DNA from: Diphasiastrum complanatum
Lineage: Eukaryota; Streptophyta; Lycopodiopsida; Lycopodiales; Lycopodiaceae
Length of the DNA: 64,000 nt
Direction: 5' to 3'
NCBI GenBank assembly: GCA_029204225.1
Contig: CM055113.1
Location: 3,919,194 to 3,983,193 of the forward strand
This document shows positions 19,420 to 30,125 of this stretch, one piece after another. The notes beneath the pieces are model-generated. The model saw only the letters and a list, made by a program, of their open reading frames with translations, was not told the origin of the DNA and did no database searches. Positions within the stretch are counted from its first letter, which is position 1; the number at the start of each line of letters is the position of its first letter. Both the position numbers and the translations under genes were made by a program.

Positions 19420-20197
19420 TTCAATGGAGTTGGATGCGATGGATGGAAGCAAACCATGTGCCTCTATCTGAAAGGTGAAATGGTGTATGAGGTAGTGGAT
19501 GGAACAGAAGATAAACATGTGCTTGGACCTCAGCCAAGCAAGCCTGAGCAGAATGAACTGATCGAATGGACACAGAAGAACAACAAAGCCATAGCATGTA
19601 TTGCTCTCTGCCTTGCATCTAATGTGAGAAACATGATGAAGGCTCACATGACTCATAGCAAGGATCTCATGGAAGCCTTGGAAGCCATTTATGGGCAAAA
19701 ATCAGAAATGAATGCCTTGCGCCTGGAAGTTGCTCTAGATGAGCTGAAATTCATTGAAGGAGAAAGCCTTTAAGACCATCTTACCAAGATGGAGGACCTG
19801 TTCAGCCAATTAGTGGAGCTAAGTGAAACTTCTGCTCTCAAGGAAATCCAAAAGAAGTTGAAGCTATACAAATCTCTGCCCAAATCGTGGGCAAGCATAG
19901 TTGAGATGCTGATTGCTACCAAGCGTGGAGAGTCATGGAGTTCTGTGGTCAACACTTTGCTTGACCTGAAAACAATGTCTAGCTTGCAAAATGGATCTTC
20001 AAGTATTGAGCAAGCTTGGTTTGCAAAGAACAAGCAAAAGCCAGTACCAAGGAGACGAAATCAACCATGGTAAGAATCACTCAAAGACCTACCCATCCAA
20101 GCATAAAGGCATCAAATGTTGGAATTGCAATAGTTTTGGACATGTGGCCAGCCAGTGTCCAAGCGAGATTGAGAAGGAAGAAGCGGATGAGGTTTAG
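19420..20197 (+). pseudogene. Copia gag with zinc knuckle (broken, 3' truncated)
   Basis: One frame gives a copia-type gag (GWKQTMCLYLKGEMVYEVV, then NNKAIACIALCL). It stops at TAA 19771-19773 and then continues in frame as DHLTKMEDLFSQL. Near 20070 the frame shifts to one carrying CWNCNSFGHVASQC, an intact CCHC knuckle (C-x2-C-x4-H-x4-C). The TAA may be CAA changed by one transition. The element breaks off near 20280, where a copia fragment on the opposite strand begins, so protease onward is missing. Confidence 0.82.
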
Positions 20198-20282
20198 ATG
20201 GTGGAAATGGTGGAAGCACAAGAGCTTATGGAGGAGGTTAACTTCATGGAGGAACTCATTTTGGATGAACCTACGATGATCA

Positions 20283-21262
20283 AGGATTCGAGTTGATGAC
20301 TTCCATCTTAAAATTCTTCAAAAGACTTTGAGCATAGTTTACTTGACTTATAGAGATAAAATCAGACCCTATAAGTACCTCTATGCCTAAGATGAAGTGA
20401 AGACACCCTAGATCTACCATCTTGAACTCTAAGGATAGATCTATATTGATTTTTTCAATACCATCAACACTATTTCCACTAATGATAATGTCATCTACAT
20501 AAATGATAAAAGTACAATACCAACATCATCAAACTTAATGTAAAGAGTGGGATCATATTCACTTTGAACAAAAGAAAGTGAAATAAGATAGCAATGTAGT
20601 CTTGAATTCCAAGATCTCGAGGCTTGCTTCAAGCCATAGATGCTTCTTTAGAGATGGCATATTTTGTTCTCTATTCCATGCTTGATGAACCCTTGTGGCT
20701 GCTCCATATAGATATCCTCTTCTAAAAAACCATTCAAGAAAGCATTAGAGACATCCATTTGACATAGGATCCATCCAAAATGTGATGCAAGTGCAATGAT
20801 TACCCTTATTGTGACCATCTTGGCCACGGGTGCAAAAGTTTCCTCATAGTCTATCCCTCTCTCTTGAGCATAACCTTTTGCAACTAATCTTGCTTTATGT
20901 TTGTTAACACTCCCATTTGCATTAAACTTAAGCTTGAAGACCCACTTGCATCCTATTACATTCCTTTGAGGTCTATCAACAAGCAACCAAGTTTCATTCT
21001 CAATCAAGGCATTATACTCATCCAACATAGCTTTATACCATTCTTTGGAGTTCAATGCATCTTCAACATTAGATGGTTCTTCAAAAATAGATAAAGCATA
21101 AGAAGTGGATGAGATACCCTCAACTTGCTGCCCTTTGCCTTGATATGTGAGCCTTGATAACTCCACTTTTGCCCTTGAAGATCTCCTTGGTGTGATAGAT
21201 GGGTTTGGTGCTTGCTCCTCCATGAGCTCCTCCTCAAAACAAAGATCTTGCTCCTTAGCCAT
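20283..21262 (-). pseudogene. Copia reverse transcriptase (broken)
   Basis: The frame from 21262 covers NVIGCKWVFKLK, KARLVAKGYAQERGIDYEETFAPVAK and MDVSNAFLNG, ending at a stop after KICHL near 20648 where a sense codon fits the family (then RSIYGLKQAS). Downstream another frame holds IYVDDIIISGNS with the YVDD box intact, then LGCLHFILGIEV. Text ends with NFKMEV near 20290. RNase H is missing. The product would be inactive because of the stop and frame change. Confidence 0.85.
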
Positions 21263-21292
21263 CTTCTTCTTGATTGTTGGAGCACTTGAGCC

Positions 21293-22297
21293 TTATTCAA
21301 GCATATGCATATGATGTTCATCAAATATAACATCTCTTGAAACAACAAATTTGTTCAAGGATGGGAGATAGACTTTATAGCCCTTGCTTGAGCTAGCATA
21401 TCCAAGCATGATCCCTCTTGTGGAAGATGGATCCTCCTTGGTTCTTGTTTCCAATGGCACATCCACATAACATATACACCCAAAAACTTTCAAGTGATTA
21501 CGATTGGGTTTCTTTCCATACAACATCTCATAAGGAGTTTTGCCTTCAATTGCTTTGCAAGACACCCTATTCATCAAGTAGTTTGCACATACAAGAGACT
21601 CACCCCAAAAGGATTTGGGAAAACAAGCATCTAATCTTAAAGCCTTAGAACATTCACATAATATTCTATTTCTTCTTTCAACAGCTCCATTTTGTTGAGG
21701 AGTGTAAGGACAATAAGTCTCTTTCTTGATCCCTTCCTCCTCACAAAAGGCCTTGAACAAAAGTATCAAATACTTGAGACTTGAAGGAAAGTAAGAACAC
21801 CCAGCAATATCTTGAGTAGTCAAAATGAAGGTTAAAAACATGGATGAACCTCCATTAGATTTGGTGCTAGCAATGTGCACATCCGAGTGTATGAGTTCAA
21901 GAGGATGAGATGACTTTGTGATGGAGTTAGGAAACACCTTCTTATGTGCCTTGGATAAAGCACAAGCTTCACAAACCTTGTCTTCCTTCCCAATAGACCT
22001 TGGTAGGCCTAAAGCATACTCCTCCTCGATCATATCCTCCATGGAACACGAGTTGACATGTCCAAGTCTTTTGTGCCATAAAGTGAAGGTAGATATCTTG
22101 CTCTTCTCGGCCAACATGACAACATTAGTATCCACAAATGCATCCAGCTTATAAAGTTTGCCAAGTCTAGTGCCCTTAGCCACTATCTTACCCTTCTTCT
22201 TGATGAAACATTCATTTGAAGCAAAGTCAACATTGAAACCATTGTCTACCATTTGGCCAACACTTAGTAGATTCTTTGTTATTGTAGGAATGTACAA
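21293..22297 (-). pseudogene. Copia integrase with internal deletion removing the second catalytic Asp
   Basis: 334 codons. It has the pre-integrase zinc motif (WHKRLGHVN, then VCEACALSKAHK), the first catalytic Asp in LIHSDVHIAS and the C-terminal PQQNGAVERRN with the catalytic Glu. Between them the RSDNGGEY segment is absent: text passes from MFLTFILTTQ through about 20 unfamiliar residues to FKAFCEEEGIKKE. A deletion of roughly 50 codons removed the second Asp, so catalysis is lost although the frame stays open. The 3' frame continues into the RT linker. Confidence 0.85.
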
Positions 22298-22329
22298 AAC
22301 ACCTTCTAGGTTGATCTTTTTGGAAGATC

Positions 22330-23349
22330 CTAAGCAAAGGGGAATGCTTCAATCTTACAAGCTTCATCATTTGCTGTATAGATAGACTTTATAGGTCCAT
22401 CATAAGATAAGAGAGAAGAGAAAAACTCCCTTTTGCTAGTCATGTGTGAGCTAGCACCCGAGTCAATCCACCAAGGATCTTCTCCTTTGAAGCTTGTTGA
22501 AGAAAATATGGACATCATGAGAGAGTCCTCATGTGAACTCTCCTCCTCCTCCTCTTTGCTTATGTTGGCTTGGCTTTGATCTTGCTTCCTCTTGAAGCAT
22601 TCTGAGGCATAATGCCCAATCTTGCTACAATAGTAGCACTTCACCTTTGATTTGTCCTTCTTGACTTTGGTGGTTGTTGGAGATGCCTTTGAGGGTCCTT
22701 CTTGATCCTCAAGCTTTGAAGATTTCTTGAATGTTGATCCTTTGCCTTTGGACTTGCCTTTGCCTTTGGTGAAGAGAGCTTGGTCATCTCCACCTTGGAT
22801 GGAAATCCTATCCATCCTCTCTTGCATTTGGCTCCTTCTTGATTCCTCGTCCATGAGTGTGCCTTGGAGTCCTTCAAGTATGGGTAGCTTACCCATAATT
22901 GCATATCCCTGAGCCAAATTGTCAAATTCAAACCTTAGTCCATTCAATATGAGTTGGACAAGCTCTTCATCCTTGATAGGATCACCTATGAAGGCTAGCT
23001 CTTTGTTCAATTCCTTTACTCTTAGGATAGCTTCTATAGATTTGATTCTTCAAAGCTAACATTCTAGTTTGGTTCTTGGATTCATAGACCTTTTGCCAAG
23101 TCTCCCAAGCATTACCTCTCTTAAGAGTTCATTTGCAACATTCATTTTTATGCAATGTAGTGCAACATTGCACCTCTTAATGTATTTGGCTTTTTCTTGA
23201 GGATGAATAGGTTCACCCTCCTTACCATTTACAATTTTCATCAGATCTTGCATGATCATGATGGATTCCATTCTAACTTTCCATATGGAATAGTTACTTT
23301 TGTTGAGCCTTTCATTAGTATCCAAAAGATATGCATTTATAGATGTCAT
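22330..23349 (-). pseudogene. Copia gag and protease (frameshifted)
   Basis: ATG at 23347-23349 (MTSINAYLLDTNERLNKSNYS) begins a gag matching the one at 48042. A deletion of about 22 bases around 23115 (relative to 47780-47810) and a further break near 23045 shift the frame. It then continues from 23010 as ELAFIGDPIKDEELVQLILNG, with a Lys-rich tract, the CCHC knuckle CYYCSKIGHYASEC (intact) and protease WWIDSGASSHMT. The stop near 22330 falls just before KKINLEGVLYIPTITKN of the integrase frame. Confidence 0.85.
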
Positions 23350-24138
23350 CTAGTCTCCTAATCAAGGACTTGACACAAATGAAGGTTACTTCTATTGATT
23401 TGATTGAAGATCTACTTATCCCACTTCTTAGGGACCTGAAAAGATCAGTATTCCTATAAAGATCTAAGAATGATCTCTAACAAAATCAAATCATAGAATA
23501 CTATAAACAACGCACTTGCTTGATTGAAGTAGACAATACTAGTAGAATTGCCTTTCTTTCTATAAAGAACATAAAAGCTTCAAATGATCTGATCAAGAGT
23601 GATTTTCAGATCCTTAATATATTTCAAAATAACTTGTAAAAGATCTAAATGGAACTTAATGAGGATGCAACACAATCTACTATCCAATCACAAGCAAAAA
23701 TTGATCAAAATTGATGAAAAATTGATCTAATTTGGTGCATAAGTCAAGCAATGGTTGGACTGAACCTAAATCACTTTAGGAGGTGTCCTTTACACCTTAG
23801 AACAGCCTTGAAGAGTCCCCAAACTCTAATCTTCCCTCTCCTTGAATGCTAGAAAGCCTCCTCTATGAAATTGCCACCAAAACTTGCTTAGAAATCAATG
23901 CTTGAAGCAAGCAAAACTTGCTATCTTGGTAATGTGAATTGAATTCAACTTTGCCTCTAGTTTTAGACACCTAAACACGTGCAAATGAAGTCACACAACA
24001 CCAATCTCCAATGTATTTGACTCACTTTGAGTTCTAGAATCAATGCTAGATGCTAAGATCCAATCTACACAAGATTTAGATCAAAAATTGTGATCAAATT
24101 GAATGAAATCCAAGGATTTAGCTCATTTCAGCCTCAAG
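23350..24138 (-). other. Leader of truncated copia element
   Basis: AT-rich, non-coding, collinear with 48043-48840 of the second copy, with small indels. Confidence 0.75.
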
Positions 24139-24150
24139 ACTCTGATACCA
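24139..24150 (-). other. Primer-binding site (initiator Met tRNA, last base variant)
   Basis: The minus strand reads TGGTATCAGAGT, adjacent to the LTR. Confidence 0.88.
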
Positions 24151-24394
24151 TGTAAAAATTATAGCAAATAAGGATTCTAAAACACTTTAAATGATGAGGG
24201 AAACAATAGATTATGATCTCATAAGATTAGCACAAGTTGAACCATCAAAATCCATCAAAAATCTATGTTTGAACCTCACTAAATGGCCCAAATCTTTGAA
24301 GATGCCTTCACACGTGTGAAAGTACAGCCTCCCACAGTCTGAGTACTGTACACCAGACCTACATTCAATTCTATAATCATTAGTAATCACAAGA
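24151..24394 (-). repeat. Partial copia LTR (truncated)
   Basis: It begins TGTAAAAATTATAGC and matches 48853-49096 of the complete LTR until ATCACAAGA, then breaks off. It contains TTCACACGTGTGAA at about 24308-24321. Between 24395 and 24447 lie three copies of a CTGCTGTCCGCG-like word. Confidence 0.85.
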
Positions 24395-24447
24395 CTCGCT
24401 GCTGTCCGCGCCCTCTTCCTGCTGTCCGCGTGCTCTCCCTGTTGTCC

Positions 24448-25345
24448 GCTGAAAGTCTGTTATGGGTTCAGTCAATGAACCAAGTACAATCACTTTGCCA
24501 ATGCTTTCATGCTAACGTTCCATGCATATAAAGGCCTAAATTGAAACAGGAAAGCTGACACAACTAGCAAATTCATAGCTTGCAAGAATTGAACACAAAT
24601 TGAGTAGCATAGAAGAAAGGTGAGGATCATCACCAGCACGCCTTTCTTCAGAGAAGCCAAATTGACTCCATTCGGTGCTTCTTCTATAATCAAAGTCGCC
24701 ATTGCTTGAAACTTACTTGTCTTCCCGGGGCTGTTCCTCAATTCAGGTGACATATAGGTCTTGGAACTCCAGCCAAAATTACACCGCTCACATACTTGCA
24801 ATGTCGCCTTGTTGGATCTAGCTCTACTCCAATCTGTAGAGAACACAAATTTGTCTCTACTGACCAGTCCAAAGAGACAACATCCAGCCATGGGAGGTGC
24901 GACCCCGCGGGGCCTAAGGATGCCGATTGATGAGAAGCCCATTTCCGCCATCTCTATCTCTCTCTACGCTTGGGTGAAAGATGGGAGACGTGATTTTGCT
25001 AGAATCCCTCTACGCTTGTGTGAAAGATGGGAGAGGTGATTTTGATAGAATTCCTCGATTTGATATCAGTTTTCTCAGCATCTGGTTGAACATCCCCTAA
25101 AAGTCCAAACCAATATCCTATGCATTCAGCACATCCTGCGAAATAGAGAAATCAGACCAAAGCCCTGAAATGCAAAAGCGTAATCAAATCAAATAAAAAA
25201 AAAAAAGCAACGTAAACAGACATGGATTGTATGTTCCAGGACATGAAATCAAGTAGAATAATGCAAGCAGCCTAAACTGGCCGATCCAAATGGTTTCACG
25301 TTGATCCAAATGGTTTCACATCCAGACCATCGTGTATTCAAATTG

Positions 25346-25376
<31 letters not shown>

Positions 25377-25525
25377 CGGGAGTATCTTGCTTGAATTGGG
25401 AGGGGCACTAATGTGTATCCATGGGCAGGATGCATACATCCTCCTCCCATTCATGCATCTAAAAGTTTTAAAAATTTTAGTTAGATTTTTTTAAAAAGTG
25501 CATGGGCTAGTAGGATGCACCCATG
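24448..25525. repeat. Duplicated block, copy 1 (pairs with 52236-53326)
   Basis: From GCTGAAAGTCTGTTATGGG to AGGATGCACCCATG the two blocks are collinear and highly similar, same orientation, about 27.8 kb apart. They include a conserved minus-strand frame, a duplicated upstream module, a poly-A run and a (GA)n tract. Confidence 0.88.
24490..24951 (-). CDS. Unrecognised 153-aa frame, conserved in the duplicated block
   Basis: ATG at 24949-24951 (MAEMGFSSIGILRPRGVAPP). The counterpart at 52260-52739 has 159 codons, is about 85-90 percent identical by eye and has no stops or frame breaks over the shared length. The N-terminal 75 residues are Ser/Arg/Lys-rich with few acids, like a plastid transit peptide. 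A hydrophobic stretch (VLVMILTFLLCYSICVQF) follows; a 5' splice site could lie just before it (AAAGGC then GTGCTG), so this may be a first exon that reads into an intron. I do not recognise the product. It may be a host gene fragment carried by a repeat. Confidence 0.4.
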   Translation of the reverse strand: MAEMGFSSIGILRPRGVAPPMAGCCLFGLVSRDKFVFSTDWSRARSNKATLQVCERCNFGWSSKTYMSPELRNSPGKTSKFQAMATLIIEEAPNGVNLASLKKGVLVMILTFLLCYSICVQFLQAMNLLVVSAFLFQFRPLYAWNVSMKALAK

Positions 25526-25571
25526 GGTGCATTCTCCTACCCCATACACATGCGCACCACATGTGCACAAA

Positions 25572-25597
25572 TAGTTTTATATGTATAGATGTATATG

Positions 25598-25654
<57 letters not shown>

Positions 25655-25765
25655 CTATACATATATATATACACATATATGTATATGTATATGTATATAT
25701 ATACATATATATGTTTGTGTGTATACGTATATATATGTAAATATATACGTGTGTATGTATACTAG
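25572..25765. repeat. AT/TA dinucleotide region with imperfect palindromes
   Basis: Runs of TATA with interspersed GTATAC/ATACAT. It links the GCATGG-rich end of the duplicated block to the GCGG satellite. Tyr/Ile-rich frames are artefacts. Confidence 0.9.
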
Positions 25766-26311
25766 TAAAGAGTGCCCATCGTTGACGGGCAATGGCGGTC
25801 GATGATTTGAAAATTTAGTATGTCGTTGACGGACACTGATTTTTTGATCTAGGTGACGGTGGTCCCTATGTGGCCTACTTGTGGTCCTTACGCGGCGGTC
25901 CTTATGCGGCCTAAAGGCGGTCCTTATACGGCCTAAATGTGGTCCATATGCGGCCTAATTGCGGTCCCTATGCGGCCGATGATTTAAAAATTCAGTATGT
26001 CGTTGACGGACGATGATTTTTTGATCTAGGTGGCGGCCGATGATCTAGTGAAATGCGTGGACTAACGGACCACAAATGGCCTAAATGCGATACCTATGTG
26101 GCCTAAATGCGGTCCTTGTAGCGAGGTTGCGGTCCTTGTAGTGAGGTCGCAAACACCTCCTATGTTCAAAAACCTCCTTGAGATGGAGAGAGAGAGAGAC
26201 ACCCGTGGGTAGAGAGAGAGAGAGAGAGAGAGAGACACCCGCAGGCAGAGAGAGAGAGAGATGTGTGGTGAAATGTGGTCTTTTGTAGTGAAATGCGGTC
26301 GTTAGCGGTGT

Positions 26312-26372
<61 letters not shown>

Positions 26373-26733
26373 CTGTGAGAACCGTCCTATGCGACCCCTC
26401 CCTTCGGCCATCCCCTCCTTTGCGATCCTATGCCTTTCAACGATTGATAGGGACCTCCTTTGCAGTCATTTGGGAGGGGTCAACAACGGTCCAAAGAGTG
26501 GTGCTTTGCGGTGAAAATGTGGTGAACTGGGGTCGTTTGCGATGAGATGCGTGGCCTAAAGCACCACAAATGGCCTAAATGCAGTCCATATGCGTGAAAT
26601 GGCCTGAAATGGCCTGAAATGTGTGGCCTAAATGCGGTCCCTATGCAGGATGAGGGGAGGGGCCGCAAACACCTCCACACCCGTAGGCAGAGAGAGAGAT
26701 TTGTGAGGTGAAATACGGTCCTTAGCGGTGTAA

Positions 26734-26773
<40 letters not shown>

Positions 26774-27440
26774 CGTGAGAACCGTTCTATGCGACCCCTC
26801 CCTTTGGCCATCCCCTCCTTTGTGGTCCTATGCGGTTCAACGATTGATAGGGACCTCCTTTGTGGACCTTTGCAGTGAAAATGTGTGAAATGTGGTCAAA
26901 ATGGGGTCGTTTGTGGTGCAATGCGTGGCCTTTATAAAGGACCACAAATGGCCTAAATGTGGTCCCTATGCGGCCTAAATGCAAAGGAGGGGAGGGATGA
27001 AGGGAGGGGCTATATAGAACCTCATAGGACCACAAAAGAGGGGAGGGTCAAAGGTAGGGGCCAAAGGGCGGTCCTTTGCGGTGAAATGCGTGGCCTAAAG
27101 GAGAGAGAGAGAGAGAGAGAGAGGAGACCCTGAGAACCATCCTATGCGGCCCCTCCCTTCCGCCATCCCCTCCTTTGCAGTCCTATGCGGTTCAATGACT
27201 GATAGGGACCTCCTTTGCAGTCGTTTGGGAGGGGTCAACAACAGTCCAAAGGGTGGTCATTTGCGGTGAAAATGCAGTGAAATGCGATCAAAATGGGGCT
27301 GTTTGCAGTGAAATGCATGGCCTAAAGGACCACAAATGGCCTAAACGCGGTCCCTATGCGGTTTGAAGGGAGGGGTCGCAAACACCTCAACACCTGCAGA
27401 GAGAGAGAGAGAGAGAGAGAAAACAGATTTCGACGACCTT
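25762..27440 (+). repeat. GCGG-rich satellite, locus 2, with tandem 355-390-bp units
   Basis: It opens ACTAGTAAAGAGTGCCCATCG. The module beginning ACCGTCCTATGCGACCCCTCC recurs at about 26385, 26775 and 27131, each followed by CAACGATTGATAGGGACCTCC and GGGAGGGGTCAACAACGGTC-type text, giving unit spacings of about 390 and 356 bp. (GA)n tracts precede each module (26312-26369, 26738-26770, 27100-27122). Confidence 0.78.
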
Positions 27441-27847
27441 ATAGCGATGCATTTTTCAACACCCGCGTCGATTCAAAAAAAAATTAAAACGCGATTTCAT
27501 GTCAGAAAACCCGTCGAAAAGCGCGACAGTTCTTGTAGTGCTACTTAAAGAACATTGTACTCAATATTTGTAAAAACAAATACCTACTTGAAGAATATGT
27601 TTATTGAAAGTTGTATTTAGCTACCTAAAATGTTATGTTTGAACGATTATTTAGCACACTTTTCCCTTCTGGAAATTGCTATTTGACGCTCAAAGTGACC
27701 TGTAGAAGAAGTGAGAGAGCCTTTTAGGGAAATGTGAGGTCACCTTAAGATTTGAAGGGAAGAGCATTACCGAGGAACAAGGAAATGAAATTTGCTCAAT
27801 GTACTCCATTAAAAATCCTTGAAAAGCAAACTTAAAAACCACTCTCA
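27441..27847. other. No recognisable feature
   Basis: Mixed sequence after the satellite; no frame, repeat or motif I can support. Confidence 0.5.
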
Positions 27848-28369
27848 ATGCAGGAAAAATTAGTTTATCTTTTAGATACTAAGAACAACAATGGGATATT
27901 TGAGTTTGCTTCTTTGCAAACTTTTGGACAAGATATCCTTGAAGCATGTTCACTGCAAAGCTTTCCGCCACATCAAAGAGCTAAGCTTAATGGGATCTTG
28001 AATAAAGGGCCAAAGGAAGGACAAAGGGAGACAAAGAGTATAACCATGACACTTTGTGAGCATAAGAATTATGTAGAAGAACCTAATGCATATGCTCTTG
28101 AAAAAGGAGGTAACCAACCACGAAACATGAATTTTGCAAGCCTTGCAGACAAAATGGCTTTCCAGGACGTTGAAGATGTAGATATAGGTTGTAAGCATGA
28201 AGAGAATGGTGTGAAAGAGCATTTGGCTATCGTTTGCAATGAGGAAGGTGCTCATGCCATAAATTACTTGATCCATGAAGAAAAATTGCAAAGATTCTCA
28301 ACTCTTTCTCCTATTTTGTGTGATTGTGGACAGCTTGCCCTAGGGAGGTTTGTTGGGACAAAAACGTGA
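27848..28369 (+). CDS. Hypothetical 173-codon frame, unrecognised
   Basis: ATG 27848 (MQEKLVYLLDTKNNNGIFEF) to TGA at 28367-28369. Composition is ordinary for protein, with a Cys/His-containing C-terminal part (CDCGQLALGR) and no low-complexity bias. That is unusual in this repeat-rich interval, so it may be an exon of a host gene or a decayed element. I see no motif that names it. No second copy in the window. Confidence 0.25.
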   Translation: MQEKLVYLLDTKNNNGIFEFASLQTFGQDILEACSLQSFPPHQRAKLNGILNKGPKEGQRETKSITMTLCEHKNYVEEPNAYALEKGGNQPRNMNFASLADKMAFQDVEDVDIGCKHEENGVKEHLAIVCNEEGAHAINYLIHEEKLQRFSTLSPILCDCGQLALGRFVGTKT

Positions 28370-28871
28370 AAAAAGGCCTGCGAGATATGTCACGTGCCAA
28401 CTTTGTTCCGTTTCATAGATCTTTTCGGCTACGGTTCTCCGAGGGATCTCATTGTCATTTTTCTATACAAATTTGACTTGTAAATGTGGGTTTTTGTCAA
28501 AATTTTATCTTGTAGCTGGATTTTCGAAATATTGCTCTTTGGGTCGACCCATCTCTTATGAGTCGCACCTCTCCTGTTTCTGTCATCCCTCCAATTCTCG
28601 CTTTGTTCAGAAGCCAAGGCCATCACTTCGAGCTTTTCTGTGACAATGGCAGTTGCTCCCTCCCTTTACTCTTTTTGAAAATGGTAAGTTGTGTTCTTGT
28701 GCATTTGATTGCATTATTTGGTTTTGGAATTTTGCAAATTTTGGTTTAGTGAGAAGGAGGTGTATGGCTCTAGTTGTCATTTTTTCAGGTGCCGTCAACT
28801 GTTGTGACAAATGCGACTACTGCAAAATAAAATCCATAGATATGAAAGGTAGAACCTTTTTGGATGTTTTC

Positions 28872-28875
<4 letters not shown>
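28370..28875. other. No recognisable feature
   Basis: Overlapping short frames without family resemblance; treated as non-coding. Confidence 0.4.

Positions 28876-28961
<86 letters not shown>
28876..28961. repeat. (GA)n microsatellite, about 43 units
   Basis: Nearly pure GA. Arg-Glu frames through it are artefacts. Confidence 0.97.
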
Positions 28962-29094
28962 CAGCGGTGAAGAATTAATAGTGCTCCTTATTGAAGCCTG
29001 AATCCACTGCTTCTCCATAGGTGCTATGTTTCTAAGAGATCTAAGTGTGGAATTCAGCACATTCAAGAGAATGTGAAGAATTTGAAATTTGGCC

Positions 29095-29180
29095 AGCAAA
29101 CCGAGCAGAGAGCTGCTTCCAAGCTTTTTTGTGCAGAGCAGAGAGCTCCTTCCGAGCTTTTTTGTGCAGAGCAGGGAACA
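29095..29180. repeat. Two-copy direct repeat
   Basis: AGAGCTGCTTCCAAGCTTTTTTGTGCAGAGCAG and its near copy AGAGCTCCTTCCGAGC... are adjacent, about 38 bp each. Confidence 0.75.
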
Positions 29181-29389
29181 CATTTGCAATGGGCCTTAAA
29201 TGTGTACATAAGGATCTCTCAAATTTGCATCTTGCAGGGTGGTGAAGCTACGCAAGAAGGTGTATGTGTTACACAATTCCAACCCGAAACATAAGCAACA
29301 TCAGGGCTTTTGCACTCTCGCATATCAACCGCAACCTGCAATGTAGAGAGAGAGAGAGACACACACACACAGAGACAGACTCAGCTTTT

Positions 29390-29650
29390 CCAGTCGCGAT
29401 CCACAATGATAAGAGAGAGTGCCTAGGACTGATCCACAATGATAAAGAGAGCACTTGCGATTGATCCACAATGAAAGAGAGATCGCCTGCTACTGATCCA
29501 CAATGATGAAGAGAGTCCACAAATTCACAATAATAAAGAGAGTGCTGCAATTGGTCCACAATGATAGAAGAGCGCATGCCAGTCGCGATCCATGACACAC
29601 ACAAACACAAAAAGAGAGCTGCCAGTTGCGATCTAAAGAGACAAAGAGAG
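29390..29650. repeat. Minisatellite with GATCCACAATGATAAAGAGAG
   Basis: Seven or so imperfect units of about 30-40 bp carry GATCCACAATG followed by an AAGAGAG-type run and a short variable stretch ending in GC-rich words such as CAGTCGC. Confidence 0.75.
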
Positions 29651-29839
29651 ATAGAGCGGCCATTTGTGATAGAGAGAGAGACGCCCATGAATTGGCACGT
29701 TACACATTCATCTTGACATCATAATCTAATATATAAGGTGGCTATTTTGAAAAAAGTGGCTATCTTGAAAATGTGCTTAATAAATAAAAGATTGGCTATC
29801 TTGAATATGCACTACCACTTGGAGGTTGGAGAGAGGTCA

Positions 29840-30018
29840 GTGCATGCATACATGCATGGGGAGCAGGGCCATGCATATTTTTTCCCATACATGCATCCTC
29901 CTTCCCAAGTTTTTTAGTTAGAAAAAGCTCATGCATGGGTGCACCAATACACATGTGCAAAACTGTACATAAGTTCAAATATATATATATAGATATATAT
30001 GTATGTATGTATGTGTAT

Positions 30019-30060
<42 letters not shown>

Positions 30061-30125
30061 ATACACATACATACATACATATATATCTATATAGATATAT
30101 ATACATATGTCCATATATATATATA
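29840..30125. repeat. CATGCAT-rich segment and AT-rich palindrome
   Basis: GCATGCATACATGCATGGGG...ATACATGCATCCTCC resembles the right end of both duplicated blocks and 57290-57430 and 34370-34440. It is followed by a perfect 108-bp palindrome, 29986-30093 (centre between 30039 and 30040). Confidence 0.8.

Larger units (their letters stand above)
20283..24394 (-). mobile_element. Truncated Ty1/copia element, minus strand (RT-INT-PR-gag-leader-PBS-partial LTR)
   Basis: Same family as 46996-49534. Right to left it has a partial LTR, PBS, leader, gag, protease, integrase and RT. It is cut in the RT thumb near 20283 and its LTR is cut at 24394. There is therefore no 3' LTR or RNase H. Several frame breaks make it non-functional. 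Confidence 0.88.

Noticed and set aside
27950-28291. 113-codon minus-strand frame opposite the hypothetical 27848-28369 frame
   Set aside because: Antisense shadow with Cys/Phe-rich composition and no motif.
29390-29650. Regularly spaced repeats considered as a CRISPR array
   Set aside because: Units are degenerate, spacers are not uniform and the context is plant nuclear repeat DNA.
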